A stretch of 64,000 nucleotides of DNA, from positions 123,494 to 187,493 of the forward strand of contig NZ_JABWMJ010000011.1 of assembly GCF_013366375.1 (NCBI RefSeq). Direction: 5' to 3'. Each line of letters begins with the position of its first letter. Position 1 is the stretch's first letter. Of the stretch, positions 1 to 8,474 are shown piece after piece. The position numbers were made by a program, and so were the translations under genes. A model generated the notes under the pieces. It was given only the letters and a program-made list of their open reading frames with translations. It did not search any database and was not told the DNA's origin. This DNA comes from Rhizobacter koreensis. Lineage in GTDB: Bacteria > Pseudomonadota > Gammaproteobacteria > Burkholderiales > Burkholderiaceae_C.

Positions 1-716
1 CCGAGGACTGCTGCCTGCAACTCGTCGAGACGCGAGTTGAAGCCGATCACCTCATGGTGATACTTCATGCGTGACCCGTAGTTGCGCAATGCATGCAGTC
101 GCTCGGCCAGCTCAGCGTCGTCGGTGGTGACCGCACCGCCGTCGCCAAGCGCGCCGAGGTTCTTCCCGGGGTAGAAGCTCCAGCAGACCAGATCCCCATG
201 CGCCCCGATGCGGCGCCCGCGGTAGCGGGCACCATGCGCCTGCGCAGCGTCCTCGACCACTCGCAACCGGTGTCGGCGCGCCACGTCGAGAATCGGCTCG
301 AGGTCGGCGGGCTCACCATACAGGTGAACCGGGATGATCACCTTCGTGCGCGGCGTGATGGCGGTTTCGATCCGGGCTGGGTCGATGTTGAAGCCGTCGG
401 CTACCGGCTCGACGGGTACGGGAGTCGCTCCGACATGACTGACGGCCAGCCAGGTCGCCACGAACGTGTGCGATGGAACGATCACCTCGTCGCCGGGGCC
501 AATGCCCAATGCACGCAGGCTCAACGTGAGTGCATCGAGTCCGTTCGCGACGCCGATCGCATGCCGAGCCTCGCAAAATGCTGCGAAGGCCTGCTCGAAA
601 CGGGGTAGCTCGCTACCGAGGATGTACCAGCCCGAGGCCAGGACGCGCTCGACCGCCTCATGGATCGCTTCGGCGTGGCGACCATTGACTTGCTTCAGGT
701 CCAGGAATGGAATCAT
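1..716 (-). CDS. fdtB: dTDP-3-amino-3,6-dideoxyhexose transaminase, FdtB/DegT family (3' end cut by window)
   Basis: This is a PLP-dependent sugar aminotransferase of the DegT/DnrJ/EryC1 family. It is open from the ATG at 716 to the left edge, so about 238 residues are visible out of the usual 360-370. It begins MIPFLDLKQVN, typical of FdtB/QdtB-like enzymes. The PLP-binding motif SFYPGKNLG puts the Schiff-base lysine at residue 185, and the preceding VVEDAAQAHGA motif holds the cofactor aspartate. The ATG overlaps the fdtA stop as ATGA, so the two are translationally coupled. Next to the 3,4-ketoisomerase FdtA, the expected product is dTDP-3-amino-3,6-dideoxy-galactose (Fuc3N) or its gluco epimer (Qui3N); the sequence does not decide between them. 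Confidence 0.88.
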   Translation of the reverse strand, partial: MIPFLDLKQVNGRHAEAIHEAVERVLASGWYILGSELPRFEQAFAAFCEARHAIGVANGLDALTLSLRALGIGPGDEVIVPSHTFVATWLAVSHVGATPVPVEPVADGFNIDPARIETAITPRTKVIIPVHLYGEPADLEPILDVARRHRLRVVEDAAQAHGARYRGRRIGAHGDLVCWSFYPGKNLGALGDGGAVTTDDAELAERLHALRNYGSRMKYHHEVIGFNSRLDELQAAVL

Positions 717-1123
717 GCTGCCTTCGCCGCCTCGATGAAGCGCCCGTAGTCGCGGTAGTAGTCGTCCTCGTCGTAGAGGTTGGATGCCAGCACCATGCAC
801 ACCGAACCCGACGAAAAGTTGTCGAGCTCGCGCCACATCATCGGGCAGACGTACAGGCCCACGTACGACCGATTGAGGTGAAACACCTTCTTGGCGCGGC
901 CGTCGTCCAGATGGACGTCGAAGCTGCCCGACATCGCGACGATGAGCTGCCGCAACGCCTTGTGAGCGTGTCCACCACGCTCGGAGCCGCCCGGCACGTC
1001 GTAAAGGTAGTACACGCGCCGGATGTCGAAGTCGACGTGGCGCCCGCCCTCGATGAACGTGAGATTCCCGCGCGGGTCGTTGATCCGCGGCAGATCGATC
1101 AGCCTGCAGTCGGCCAGTGGCAT
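713..1123 (-). CDS. fdtA: dTDP-4-oxo-6-deoxy-glucose 3,4-oxoisomerase, FdtA/QdtA-like cupin
   Basis: This 136-residue cupin fits the FdtA/QdtA/TylM3 ketoisomerase family in length and motifs. An RGNLTFIEGG stretch near residue 19 is followed by the GGHAHKALRQL segment with the family histidines, and then by YVGLYVCPMMWREL. Family members move the keto group of dTDP-4-keto-6-deoxyglucose from C4 to C3, giving the substrate for the FdtB transaminase encoded immediately downstream with an ATGA overlap. RmlA and RmlB, which supply the substrate, are encoded at the other end of the same minus-strand locus. The choice between FdtA (galacto product) and QdtA (gluco product) cannot be made by eye. 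Confidence 0.88.
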   Translation of the reverse strand: MPLADCRLIDLPRINDPRGNLTFIEGGRHVDFDIRRVYYLYDVPGGSERGGHAHKALRQLIVAMSGSFDVHLDDGRAKKVFHLNRSYVGLYVCPMMWRELDNFSSGSVCMVLASNLYDEDDYYRDYGRFIEAAKAA

Positions 1124-1144
1124 GACGTCTCGGCTCCGTTCCGG

Positions 1145-2515
1145 TCACGCCACCGTGCCGGGGTCGGCGCGACGCGTTTTCTTGTAGCGGCTCGTGTAGA
1201 GCGCCCCGTCGGCGATCACCACGCGCGCTGGCACCTTGTAGGCGGCGAGCCGCTCCTTGCAGGCGACACGCACGCGCGACTTCAGTTGCTCGATCGGCTC
1301 GGGTTCGGCCAGCGCGATGCGCGCAACGATGATCTGACCGAGGAGGGCGTTGCTTTCGCCGAAGACGGCGACGTCGACCACGTTCGGCAAGTCCATGATC
1401 ACTTCCTCGATCTCGGCCGGATAGACCTTCTGCCCGCCGACGTTGATGAGGTCGGTGACGCGGCCGAGGATGCGGAAGTAGTCGCCTTCGACCTCGACCC
1501 GGTCCTGCGTGTTGAACCAGCCATCGGCGTCGAAAGCGGACGGTGCGTTGAGGTAGCCGACCATCGAGAACTCGGACTTGATCCAGAGAATGTCATTGAC
1601 GACCTTGGTCTCGAACCCGGCACCGCCGATGCGCATCCATAGCGAGCCGTCGTCGCGCGACTTCGAGCCGAGCACGCCGACTTCCGAGAGGCCGTAGGTC
1701 TGCTGCAGCTTCACGTTCGGTAGTGCTTCGCGCACACGGTCGAGCGTCGCCTGCGGCATGACCTCGGTGCCGTAGGTGATGCGGGTCAGCGACGAGAGGT
1801 CGTACGTCTCGTGCGCGCGGGAAGCCATGAGCAGGTTGAGGAACGACGGCGTGGTTGGCAGAAGCGCCACTTGGTGCCGCTCGATGGCCTCGCAAATGCT
1901 CTTGATCGAACGGTCGGCCACGCTGACGACGGTGCCAAGGCTCGACGTGATCGCGAGGATGGTGTTGAAGCCGCCGAAGTGGTCGAACATCAGAAACGGG
2001 ACGGCGACCACGGGCTCGCGCTGGGTCAGGAACTTGTTCGCGACCCGCTCGACGTCGTGCAGGATGCCCTTCGGCTTGCCGGTCGAACCTGACGAGAACA
2101 GCACCATGCCGGGGGCGCCGGTGGCGACGAAGTCGCGGAGCAACGCGTTGTCGCAGGCGACCGCATGCCGCTGCAGCACCGGCTCGGTGGCGCCCGCGGG
2201 AAAGTCGAAGCGCCAGTCGCACCCGCTGATCGCCAGCGCGGTGTCGACCTCGACAACCGACTCGCGCGTCAACGGGATCACGATGTTGGCGTTCCGTCCG
2301 AGCGCCAGCATCAACGCGAACGCCTCGGGTGTGTAGTCGCCGAGGATTAGCACGCGCTCGCCGGCGTTGACGCCGTTGTCGGCAAGGACACGCCCGAAGC
2401 GATCGATCAGCCCACGGAGCTCACCGTAGGTGACACTGCGGTCCTCGTGCACGAACGCCGTCTTATGCGGCTGGGACGCAAACCGATCGACGAGCCATTC
2501 GAGTGCCATGCTCAA
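1145..2515 (-). CDS. AMP-forming acyl-CoA/acyl-ACP ligase (ANL superfamily)
   Basis: This 456-residue adenylate-forming enzyme is somewhat short for the family (about 500-550). It carries the P-loop-like A3 motif LFSSGSTGKPKG at residues 139-150, the A5 motif YGLSEVG, the A7/A8 region NTQDRVEVEGDYFRILGR, and a C-terminal lysine-rich YKKTRR with the likely catalytic lysine. It activates a carboxylic acid as an adenylate and transfers it to CoA or to a phosphopantetheine arm. The gene overlaps the stop of a dedicated ACP gene by ATGA, so I infer that the ACP at 2512-2748 could be its acceptor. Its place inside a polysaccharide locus argues against a general fatty acid catabolic role. Substrate unknown. 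Confidence 0.85.
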   Translation of the reverse strand: MSMALEWLVDRFASQPHKTAFVHEDRSVTYGELRGLIDRFGRVLADNGVNAGERVLILGDYTPEAFALMLALGRNANIVIPLTRESVVEVDTALAISGCDWRFDFPAGATEPVLQRHAVACDNALLRDFVATGAPGMVLFSSGSTGKPKGILHDVERVANKFLTQREPVVAVPFLMFDHFGGFNTILAITSSLGTVVSVADRSIKSICEAIERHQVALLPTTPSFLNLLMASRAHETYDLSSLTRITYGTEVMPQATLDRVREALPNVKLQQTYGLSEVGVLGSKSRDDGSLWMRIGGAGFETKVVNDILWIKSEFSMVGYLNAPSAFDADGWFNTQDRVEVEGDYFRILGRVTDLINVGGQKVYPAEIEEVIMDLPNVVDVAVFGESNALLGQIIVARIALAEPEPIEQLKSRVRVACKERLAAYKVPARVVIADGALYTSRYKKTRRADPGTVA

Positions 2516-2748
2516 CCCGAGACGAGTTCGTCGAGCACCACCTTGATCAGCTGATACGACGTGATGTTGGCCGCGTCCTCGTCCGGGATGCTGACCTTGA
2601 ACTCGTCTTCCAGCGCGAGCACGAGGTTCATGTGCTTGAGCGAATCCCAGCTCTCGACGTCGTCCATGCTGGTGTTCTCGTTGATCGACTCGACCGGGAT
2701 GCGCAGCACGGTCGCCATGACCTGCCGCAGGGTCTGTTCATTCACCAT
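2512..2748 (-). CDS. Acyl carrier protein
   Basis: A 78-residue acidic protein of normal ACP length, with the phosphopantetheine attachment motif WDSLKHMNLV (serine near residue 36) and a helix II rich in Glu/Asp (ALEDEFKVSIPDED). The carrier is loaded on that serine and presents acyl groups to partner enzymes. The gene overlaps the upstream FkbH-like gene by 11 bases and the downstream acyl ligase by ATGA, so all three are probably made together. It is one of two ACPs in the cassette (the other is at 8171-8470). Both differ from the housekeeping fatty acid ACP by context, and I infer they serve specialised acyl synthesis for a glycan. Confidence 0.9.
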   Translation of the reverse strand: MVNEQTLRQVMATVLRIPVESINENTSMDDVESWDSLKHMNLVLALEDEFKVSIPDEDAANITSYQLIKVVLDELVSG

Positions 2749-4522
2749 GGGTTACCTTGATCCATTCAGCTCGTGGGGGGTGGAAGTCCGCGATCTCAGC
2801 TCGGTAGCGCTTGACCCCGTCAGTGGTCTCGATCAGGGTTAGCCCGAGCTGCTCGTAGAACTGGCTGACTTGCGCGTTCTTCGCGGTGGGTCGGAACTCG
2901 GCCTCGAGCACGCGACAGCCGCGCGCCGCCGCGTCGCGCGTGATGACAGGCCAGATCGCGAACTCGACGCCGCGTCCGATCACCCGGCAGCTCATCAGGA
3001 AGGCGTCGACGACCGCGGTCTCACCGGTCCAGCGTACGATCGCCACGCCGGTGAGTCCGGCGCTGCCGAACTTGTCGAACACGGTTAGCGAGTACACGCA
3101 GCCGGTGTCGCTCTCCATGCGTTCGCGGATCTCGCCCGGCGTCTGGCGCAGCGTCGTCAGGTTGAACTGGTTCGACTTCTGGGTGAGCTCGCTGATGCGG
3201 GCGAGCTCGGCGACCGAATTGCGCCTGAGCTCGACGCGCAGGTCGAGCGAGGCGAGGTATTCCTCATGGGTGGCGAACTGCGCGTGCTCCTGCGCCGCTT
3301 TCTGGAGCTGCCGGTACTGATCGGTTTTGGAGCGGCTCTCGTCGCTGACGCCACCGGCGAGGAACAGCTCGCGCACCTCGCGCAGCACGCGCCCGTATTC
3401 GGTAAGCGCCGGCGGCAGCTCGACCACGCGGACCTGCGGCAGCGCCGCGCGCACCGCGGCCGCCTCGAACGGCGAGTCGTCGACAAACACCAGGCTGTCG
3501 AGTCCGATGTTCAATTCGCGGGCGATCTCCTGCAGGTTGGTGACCTTGTCGGTCCAGTTGACCTTCTTCAGCGTCAGATGGTCATGCTTCAGCACCGTGT
3601 GCGGATGGCGCTCGAGCACCTCGTCCACATCTTCGGGGTTGTTCTTGCTGCATAGGCAGATCAGCACGCCGTTGCGCTCGAGCGCAGCAAAGGTTTGCTG
3701 CGCCTGCCAATACACCCGGCCTGGGTAGCTGTGCGGGTCGAGGCGGATGCCCTCGAGCAGGTCTTCACCGATGATGCCGCCCCACAGCGTGTTGTCGCAG
3801 TCGAGCACCAGTGCCTTGTAGAAGTAGGTGCCGAAGCCTCGCGAGGCGAGGGCGATCTGGCGCGCGAACTCGTCCAGGAACGGCGGCGCGTACGGCGCGG
3901 TGCTGCGTAGGTAGAAGCGGCGGTCGAACGCCGCGCCCGCGCCGATTGATTGCACGACCGGCGCCGTGTCGAGGATACGCACGTTGACGAACTCGCGAGC
4001 GACCTCGCGCAGCGTCGCGTTGAAGCGCGCCAGCACAGCGTCGACCGGGTCGGCGCGGCCGGTATCGACCGGGCGGCCGTAGCGGTGCAGCGTACCGACG
4101 TAGATCGCCGGCAGCGCCTGCGCTGAACGGAACACCAGCGTACAGCGGGCGCGGAAATCGGCTTCCTTCGCCTCGACGTCGGCGGCCGGCAGCAGCTCCA
4201 GGCTGTCCTCGAAGCTGGGCATCAGGTTGTCGAAGAACGGCAGGTAGACCATCGCATCGACGCTCGACGCGGCGAAGCGCATCGCGTCCGTGACCGGGTC
4301 GTCGTGACTGCCCATTTCGACCGCGAGCCGCACGCCGGCGAGCAGCGCGTGCTTGCGCAGGAACACCGAGAGCAGGTCGACGCTGACGTTCGACGAGACG
4401 CCGATCGTCAGCTCGCGCTTTGCGTCGACGAGCGGCTCGAGCCGTTCGACGGCGCCGATGATCTGGGTCAGCTTGGCGCCCGGCGCAGCCAATTGCTCGA
4501 GCAGGGTTGCGGTGTCGCTCAT
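2738..4522 (-). CDS. FkbH-like HAD-IIIC protein
   Basis: A 594-residue FkbH-type protein. After an N-terminal domain of about 235 residues comes the HAD phosphatase motif I DCDNT (residues 241-245, in LDCDNTLWGGIIGED), then CSKNN, the motif FVDDSPFE, and a C-terminal GNAT-like region. Characterised family members load a glyceryl unit from 1,3-bisphosphoglycerate onto an ACP and dephosphorylate it; others sit in flagellin-glycan and polyketide loci with no proven reaction. The ATG at 4522 was chosen because it overlaps the stop of the MaoC-SDR gene as ATGA and begins the family-like N-terminus. The ACP gene directly downstream is the obvious partner. Glyceryl-ACP formation here is inference. 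Confidence 0.88.
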   Translation of the reverse strand: MSDTATLLEQLAAPGAKLTQIIGAVERLEPLVDAKRELTIGVSSNVSVDLLSVFLRKHALLAGVRLAVEMGSHDDPVTDAMRFAASSVDAMVYLPFFDNLMPSFEDSLELLPAADVEAKEADFRARCTLVFRSAQALPAIYVGTLHRYGRPVDTGRADPVDAVLARFNATLREVAREFVNVRILDTAPVVQSIGAGAAFDRRFYLRSTAPYAPPFLDEFARQIALASRGFGTYFYKALVLDCDNTLWGGIIGEDLLEGIRLDPHSYPGRVYWQAQQTFAALERNGVLICLCSKNNPEDVDEVLERHPHTVLKHDHLTLKKVNWTDKVTNLQEIARELNIGLDSLVFVDDSPFEAAAVRAALPQVRVVELPPALTEYGRVLREVRELFLAGGVSDESRSKTDQYRQLQKAAQEHAQFATHEEYLASLDLRVELRRNSVAELARISELTQKSNQFNLTTLRQTPGEIRERMESDTGCVYSLTVFDKFGSAGLTGVAIVRWTGETAVVDAFLMSCRVIGRGVEFAIWPVITRDAAARGCRVLEAEFRPTAKNAQVSQFYEQLGLTLIETTDGVKRYRAEIADFHPPRAEWIKVTHGE

Positions 4523-5715
4523 CGCATGACCATCCCGCCGTTGACGTCGAGAGTGTGCCCCGTGACGAAGCGGGCCTCGTCCGAGACGAGGTAGGCGACC
4601 GCGGCCGCTACGTCGTCGGGCTGCGCGAGGCGCCGCAGCGGGGTCTGCCGGCCGATGATCATCTGCTGCTTCTGAGGGATGTCGCCGATCAGCGCCGTCT
4701 CGGTCATGCCGGGGGCGACGCAGTTGACGGTAATTGCCGAGGGGCCGAGCTCGACCGCGAGCTGGCGCGACAGCGTGGCGAGCGCCGCCTTCGCGACCGC
4801 GTACGCAGTCCAGTGCGGAGTCGGCGCACCCTGGATTGCCTGGGTGGTGATGTTGACGATGCGCCCGCCGCCGTGGCGCGCCATCGCGGAAGCGCATTGC
4901 TGGCTCAGCAGGAACGCGCCCTTGAGCTGGACGTCGAGCTGCTGCTGCAGATCGGCCCAGCCCATCTCGGCCAATGGCTTGGGGTTGATGCGCGGCGACG
5001 CGTTGTTGACGAGCACGCCGATGGGTCCGAGCGCGCTGCTCGCACGCTCGATCAAAGCGGCGGCACCGGCCTCGTTCGATACGTCGGCGCTGAGCCCGAC
5101 CGCGCGACCCGAGGCTGCACGGATCGACTCGACGATCTGCTCGGCGCGTGCCGCGTTGCGGTGGTAGTTGAGGGCGACCGCGAAGCCGGCGCCGGCGAGG
5201 CGGCGGCAGATCGCCTCGCCGATGCCGCCGGCGCCGCCGGTCACGAGGGCGACCCGGCTGAGCGTGCGCTCGGCCGTGGCCGCGCGCGGCTGCGCCGCCT
5301 CGAGCAGCTTGACGCGGCCGCTGCCTTTGAGGACGGTTTGCTGGTTCTGGTTGGTGATCCGGGTGTCGAGGTCGAGCAGGCGATCGCGCTCGTGCTTGGC
5401 GGTCACCGTGCATGCGACCGTGAGCACGTCGCCGAGCCGCACCGGCAGCAGGAACTCCATGTTCTGGCTGACCCAGAGCGCGCCCGGACCCGGCAGCTGG
5501 GTGCCGATCACCGTCGAGATGAACGACGCACCGAGCATGCCGTGCACGACGATGTCCTTGAACGGCGTCTGCGCGGCGAACGCCGGATCGACGTGCAGCG
5601 GGTTGTCGTCGCCGGTCATCCGCACGAACTGGCGGATCTCGTCCTCGCCGATCGTCCGCGTCAGCTCGCGGTGGTCGCCGACGCGGATCGCGTCGAAATC
5701 GGCCAGCGCAATCAC
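4519..5715 (-). CDS. MaoC-like hydratase fused to a short-chain dehydrogenase (FabG-like)
   Basis: A 398-residue two-domain protein. Residues about 10-140 are a MaoC/hot-dog domain with the hydratase motif GDDNPLHVDPAF (D36, H41) and VVHGMLGASF. Residues about 153-398 are an SDR with TGGAGGIG, NNAS and the catalytic pair Y305/K309 in YAVAK. The usual SDR serine about 13 residues before the tyrosine is not obvious; NITTQ occupies that region. The GTG start at 5715 forms a GTGA overlap with the KAS III stop. The protein would reduce a 3-ketoacyl-ACP and may dehydrate the hydroxyacyl product, or bind it without dehydrating. Together with KAS III and the ACPs it makes a compact chain-building set. 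Confidence 0.85.
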   Translation of the reverse strand: MIALADFDAIRVGDHRELTRTIGEDEIRQFVRMTGDDNPLHVDPAFAAQTPFKDIVVHGMLGASFISTVIGTQLPGPGALWVSQNMEFLLPVRLGDVLTVACTVTAKHERDRLLDLDTRITNQNQQTVLKGSGRVKLLEAAQPRAATAERTLSRVALVTGGAGGIGEAICRRLAGAGFAVALNYHRNAARAEQIVESIRAASGRAVGLSADVSNEAGAAALIERASSALGPIGVLVNNASPRINPKPLAEMGWADLQQQLDVQLKGAFLLSQQCASAMARHGGGRIVNITTQAIQGAPTPHWTAYAVAKAALATLSRQLAVELGPSAITVNCVAPGMTETALIGDIPQKQQMIIGRQTPLRRLAQPDDVAAAVAYLVSDEARFVTGHTLDVNGGMVMR

Positions 5716-6755
5716 GCTGCGGAACCTTCGCTCGCCGACGCCGCCGGCACCGGCAGGTCCCAGCGCCAGAGGCTCGCGCCGAAGTTGAACCCCGCCCCGA
5801 CCGCAGCCAGCATCACCAGCGCGCCCGGCTTGACGAGGCCGCGCTCGACCGCCTGGCTCAGCGCGATCGCGAGCGATGCCGACCCGGTGTTGCCGATGTC
5901 CTGCACGTTGGTGTAGGTCTTGTCGAGGCCGAGCCCCATCTTGCGGACGATGTATTCGAGCAGCCGCAGATTGGCCTGGTGGAAGACCAGGAAGTCGACG
6001 TTGGTCATCTGCACGCCCGATTTCTCGGCGCAGCGCCGCATCACGGTCGGCAGGTGCGTGATCGCCTGCTTCCAGGTTGCGATGCCGTTCATCTCCATGT
6101 GATCGATGGTCGGGTCGGCGGCGCGCCCCATGATCGGAAAGCTCGAGCCGCCGCCGCGCATGCGGACCGACTCGTAGTTCGACGAGTCGGTGAAGAACGC
6201 CGAAGCCTTGATGCCCTGGCCCGCTGGACGGCGGCCGAGCACGACCGCGCCGGCACCGTCGCTCAGGTAGATCGCGGTGTTGACGTCGCTGCGATCGACA
6301 TAGCGCGAGCACAGCTCGACGCCGACGACCAGCGCGTTGCGCACCGTGCCGTCGACCAGCATGCGGTCGGCCGCCGCAGTGAGGCCGGTGACGACGCCGG
6401 TGCAGTTGGCCTGCAGGTCGTAGATCTGCGCGCCCTTGGCACCGAGATCGTGGTGCAGCTTGGCCGACATCGGCGGGAAGATGTAGTCGCCCGAGAACGT
6501 GCAGCAGATGATGAGGTCGATCTCGGCGGCGTCGACCTGCGCCATCCCGAGCGCGCGGCGTGCTGCGGCGAGCGCATAGCCGGTTGCGGTGTCGCCGGGC
6601 GCCGCAAGGTGGCGGCGCTCGATGCCGGTCTTCTCGACGATCCACTCCGGGGTGACGTCGAGGCGCTCGCACAGCGTCGCGTTGTCCTCGACGATGCTCG
6701 GCAGGTGGTGGCCGACACCGATGATGCCGATGCCCTGTTCAAAAGCGGTACTCAT
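5712..6755 (-). CDS. 3-oxoacyl-ACP synthase III (KAS III) family protein
   Basis: A 347-residue FabH-family condensing enzyme of normal length with a complete catalytic triad: C118 in LQANCTG, H259 in FHQANLRLLEY and N289 in GNTGSAS. Such enzymes join an acyl-CoA starter to malonyl-ACP, or act as acyltransferases. The ATG at 6755 overlaps the stop of the upstream metallo-beta-lactamase gene as ATGA, which supports this start over upstream in-frame extensions. KAS III enzymes with FabG-like reductases and ACPs occur in flagellin-glycan islands of Pseudomonas, where they are thought to make 3-hydroxybutyryl groups on amino sugars. I infer a similar use here. Confidence 0.9.
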   Translation of the reverse strand: MSTAFEQGIGIIGVGHHLPSIVEDNATLCERLDVTPEWIVEKTGIERRHLAAPGDTATGYALAAARRALGMAQVDAAEIDLIICCTFSGDYIFPPMSAKLHHDLGAKGAQIYDLQANCTGVVTGLTAAADRMLVDGTVRNALVVGVELCSRYVDRSDVNTAIYLSDGAGAVVLGRRPAGQGIKASAFFTDSSNYESVRMRGGGSSFPIMGRAADPTIDHMEMNGIATWKQAITHLPTVMRRCAEKSGVQMTNVDFLVFHQANLRLLEYIVRKMGLGLDKTYTNVQDIGNTGSASLAIALSQAVERGLVKPGALVMLAAVGAGFNFGASLWRWDLPVPAASASEGSAA

Positions 6756-7447
6756 TGCTTGTGCGAAGTTTCGTCGGCGGCTTGCAGAAAGCGCTGCAGC
6801 GCCGTGTTGTTGTCGCGAATCCAGCCGAGCGAAGCCGAATCGCCATGTCCCGGATAGACCTGCGCGTCGGCCGGGAACAGATCCCAGATCGCGGCGAGCG
6901 AGCGGCGCAGCTCGACCGGGCGCTCGCCCGGCAGCTTCGACAGGCCGACCCCGCGCGCATACAGCGTGTCTCCGGTGAACAGGCGCGTGCCGCTGCGCAC
7001 GATGCAGCTGCCCGGCGTGTGCCCGGGCACCAGGTGGAACGTGAAGGTTTCGCCGCCGACGTCGACCAAAGGTTGCGCGCGCGCGACCACCGTCACCTCG
7101 GGAAGTTCGATGCGTGCGTCGATCTTGAATGCCATCAGCAGGAAATTCGACGAGCGCATGGTCGCGACGTCGTCGGCCGGCAGATACACCGGGCAACCGT
7201 GCTCCCGCTGGATCACGGCCGCGCTGCCGACGTGGTCGAAGTGACCATGGGTGCAGAGCACCGCGGCCGGTTCGAGCCCGAGCGCATCGATCGCATCGAG
7301 GATGGCAGCGGTGCCTAGCCCCGGGTCGACCACCGCGCAGCGCGCGCCGCCGCCCAGGCCGACCAGGTAGCAGTTCGACGCGAAGACGCCGGCGGTGACG
7401 CGCCAGACTCGCGTCGCCTCGTCGAGCAGCACGGGAGCCGCGCTCAT
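6752..7447 (-). CDS. Metallo-beta-lactamase-fold hydrolase (glyoxalase II-like, putative thioesterase)
   Basis: A 231-residue MBL-fold protein with the metal-binding motif THGHFDHVG near residue 80, the downstream ligand histidine in VPGHTPGS, the bridging aspartate in LFTGDTLYARG and a terminal YPGHGDSAS. All the ligands expected for a dinuclear Zn or Fe site are present. Glyoxalase II-like members hydrolyse thioesters; in polyketide and fatty acid gene sets they often release or edit acyl-carrier-bound intermediates. It lies between an SDR gene (one base apart) and the KAS III gene (ATGA overlap), so an editing or off-loading thioesterase role in the same acyl pathway is the natural reading. 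The substrate is not shown by the sequence. Confidence 0.85.
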   Translation of the reverse strand: MSAAPVLLDEATRVWRVTAGVFASNCYLVGLGGGARCAVVDPGLGTAAILDAIDALGLEPAAVLCTHGHFDHVGSAAVIQREHGCPVYLPADDVATMRSSNFLLMAFKIDARIELPEVTVVARAQPLVDVGGETFTFHLVPGHTPGSCIVRSGTRLFTGDTLYARGVGLSKLPGERPVELRRSLAAIWDLFPADAQVYPGHGDSASLGWIRDNNTALQRFLQAADETSHKQ

Positions 7448-7448
7448 C

Positions 7449-8174
7449 TCAGTGCACGCCGCCCAGGAAGAGGGTCTGCGCGGTGACGTAGGAACTGCGC
7501 TCGGACGCGAAGAAGTCGACCACGTTGAGGATATCGTCCGCGGTCGCGTAGCGCGGCAGCGGCAGCCCGGCGATCACCGCGTCGATCTTGTCGCGCGGCA
7601 GCTGGCGCAGCATGTCGGTCTCGAACGCCGTGATCGCCAGCGTGTTGCAGGTGACGTTCATCGGCGCGAACTCCTTGGCCATCACGTTGGCCAGGGTCGA
7701 GAGGCCGGTCTTGCAGGCCGCGTAGACCGAGTCGCCCGCGGGCTCGAGGCTCGCCGCCATCGAGCCTATGTTGATGATGCGGCCCCACTTCTTCTTGCGC
7801 ATCAGCTTGGCGGCCTCGCGCGACACCAGGAACGGCGCCAGCAGGTTGACGGCCAGCATGGCCTCGGCCGCGCTCGCCGGCATGATCATCGCGTACTGCG
7901 AGGTCAGCACGGCGGCGTTGTTGACGACGATGTCGGGCGCGGTGCCGGCCGTGCGCAGGCTCGCGAACAGCGCGTTCACCGCGGCGGCATCGGCGACATC
8001 GGCCTCGATGTGCTGGTAGCGCTCGTGTGCGAGGTCGGAGCCACCGCGCGCGACGCCGATCACCCGCGCGCCACCGTAGAGGAAGTGCTCGGCGATCAGC
8101 CGGCCCACTCCGCGGCTGCTGCCCGTGACGAGCGCGACGCGCTCGGTGTACGGATCGTTCAGCGAGGCCGTCAC
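7449..8174 (-). CDS. Short-chain dehydrogenase/reductase (FabG-like)
   Basis: A 241-residue classical SDR with the nucleotide-binding TGSSRGVG motif near residue 17, the NNAA motif, and the catalytic triad serine, tyrosine and lysine in IGSMAASLEPAGDSVYAACK with correct 13-residue Ser-Tyr spacing. It is probably a 3-ketoacyl-ACP reductase working on the KAS III product. It is the second reductase of the cassette; the other is the C-terminal half of the MaoC-SDR fusion, whose serine is not evident, so this one may be the main ketoreductase. Its ATG at 8174 overlaps the stop of the ACP gene as ATGA. Confidence 0.87.
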   Translation of the reverse strand: MTASLNDPYTERVALVTGSSRGVGRLIAEHFLYGGARVIGVARGGSDLAHERYQHIEADVADAAAVNALFASLRTAGTAPDIVVNNAAVLTSQYAMIMPASAAEAMLAVNLLAPFLVSREAAKLMRKKKWGRIINIGSMAASLEPAGDSVYAACKTGLSTLANVMAKEFAPMNVTCNTLAITAFETDMLRQLPRDKIDAVIAGLPLPRYATADDILNVVDFFASERSSYVTAQTLFLGGVH

Positions 8175-8470
8175 GCGCGCTCGAGAAGCTGGACGATGTA
8201 GTCGGCGAGGGTCGACACGCTCGAGAACGGCGAGACCGACTGGCTCATCGCTTCGTCGTCAGTCAGACTGACCGCCTTGCCGAAGCGGTCGCCGACCCCC
8301 GACTCGACGTCGACGATGACCGAGACCAGCGAAAGCGAGTCGAGCGATGCGTCGGGTCCGAACAGCAGCGTGCCCTCGGCGAGCGGCACGCGCTGGTCCT
8401 CGGGCAGTTCCTCGTTGAGGCCGCGCAAGGCGCCGTAGATGATCTCGATGACGGAAGCGCGTGTATCCAT
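8171..8470 (-). CDS. Acyl carrier protein-like protein
   Basis: A 99-residue carrier protein, slightly longer than a standard ACP, with LDSLSLVSVIVDVESG as the phosphopantetheine site (serine near residue 45). The ATG at 8470 was chosen because earlier in-frame starts would run into the GNAT gene, which ends 4 bases away. It belongs to the polyketide-type or specialised ACPs rather than the fatty acid synthase ACP: the usual DSL motif is kept but the flanks are unusual. Genes on both sides (GNAT acyltransferase and SDR) suggest that an acyl chain built on this carrier could be handed to the GNAT enzyme. Confidence 0.85.
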   Translation of the reverse strand: MDTRASVIEIIYGALRGLNEELPEDQRVPLAEGTLLFGPDASLDSLSLVSVIVDVESGVGDRFGKAVSLTDDEAMSQSVSPFSSVSTLADYIVQLLERA

Positions 8471-8474
8471 TTGA

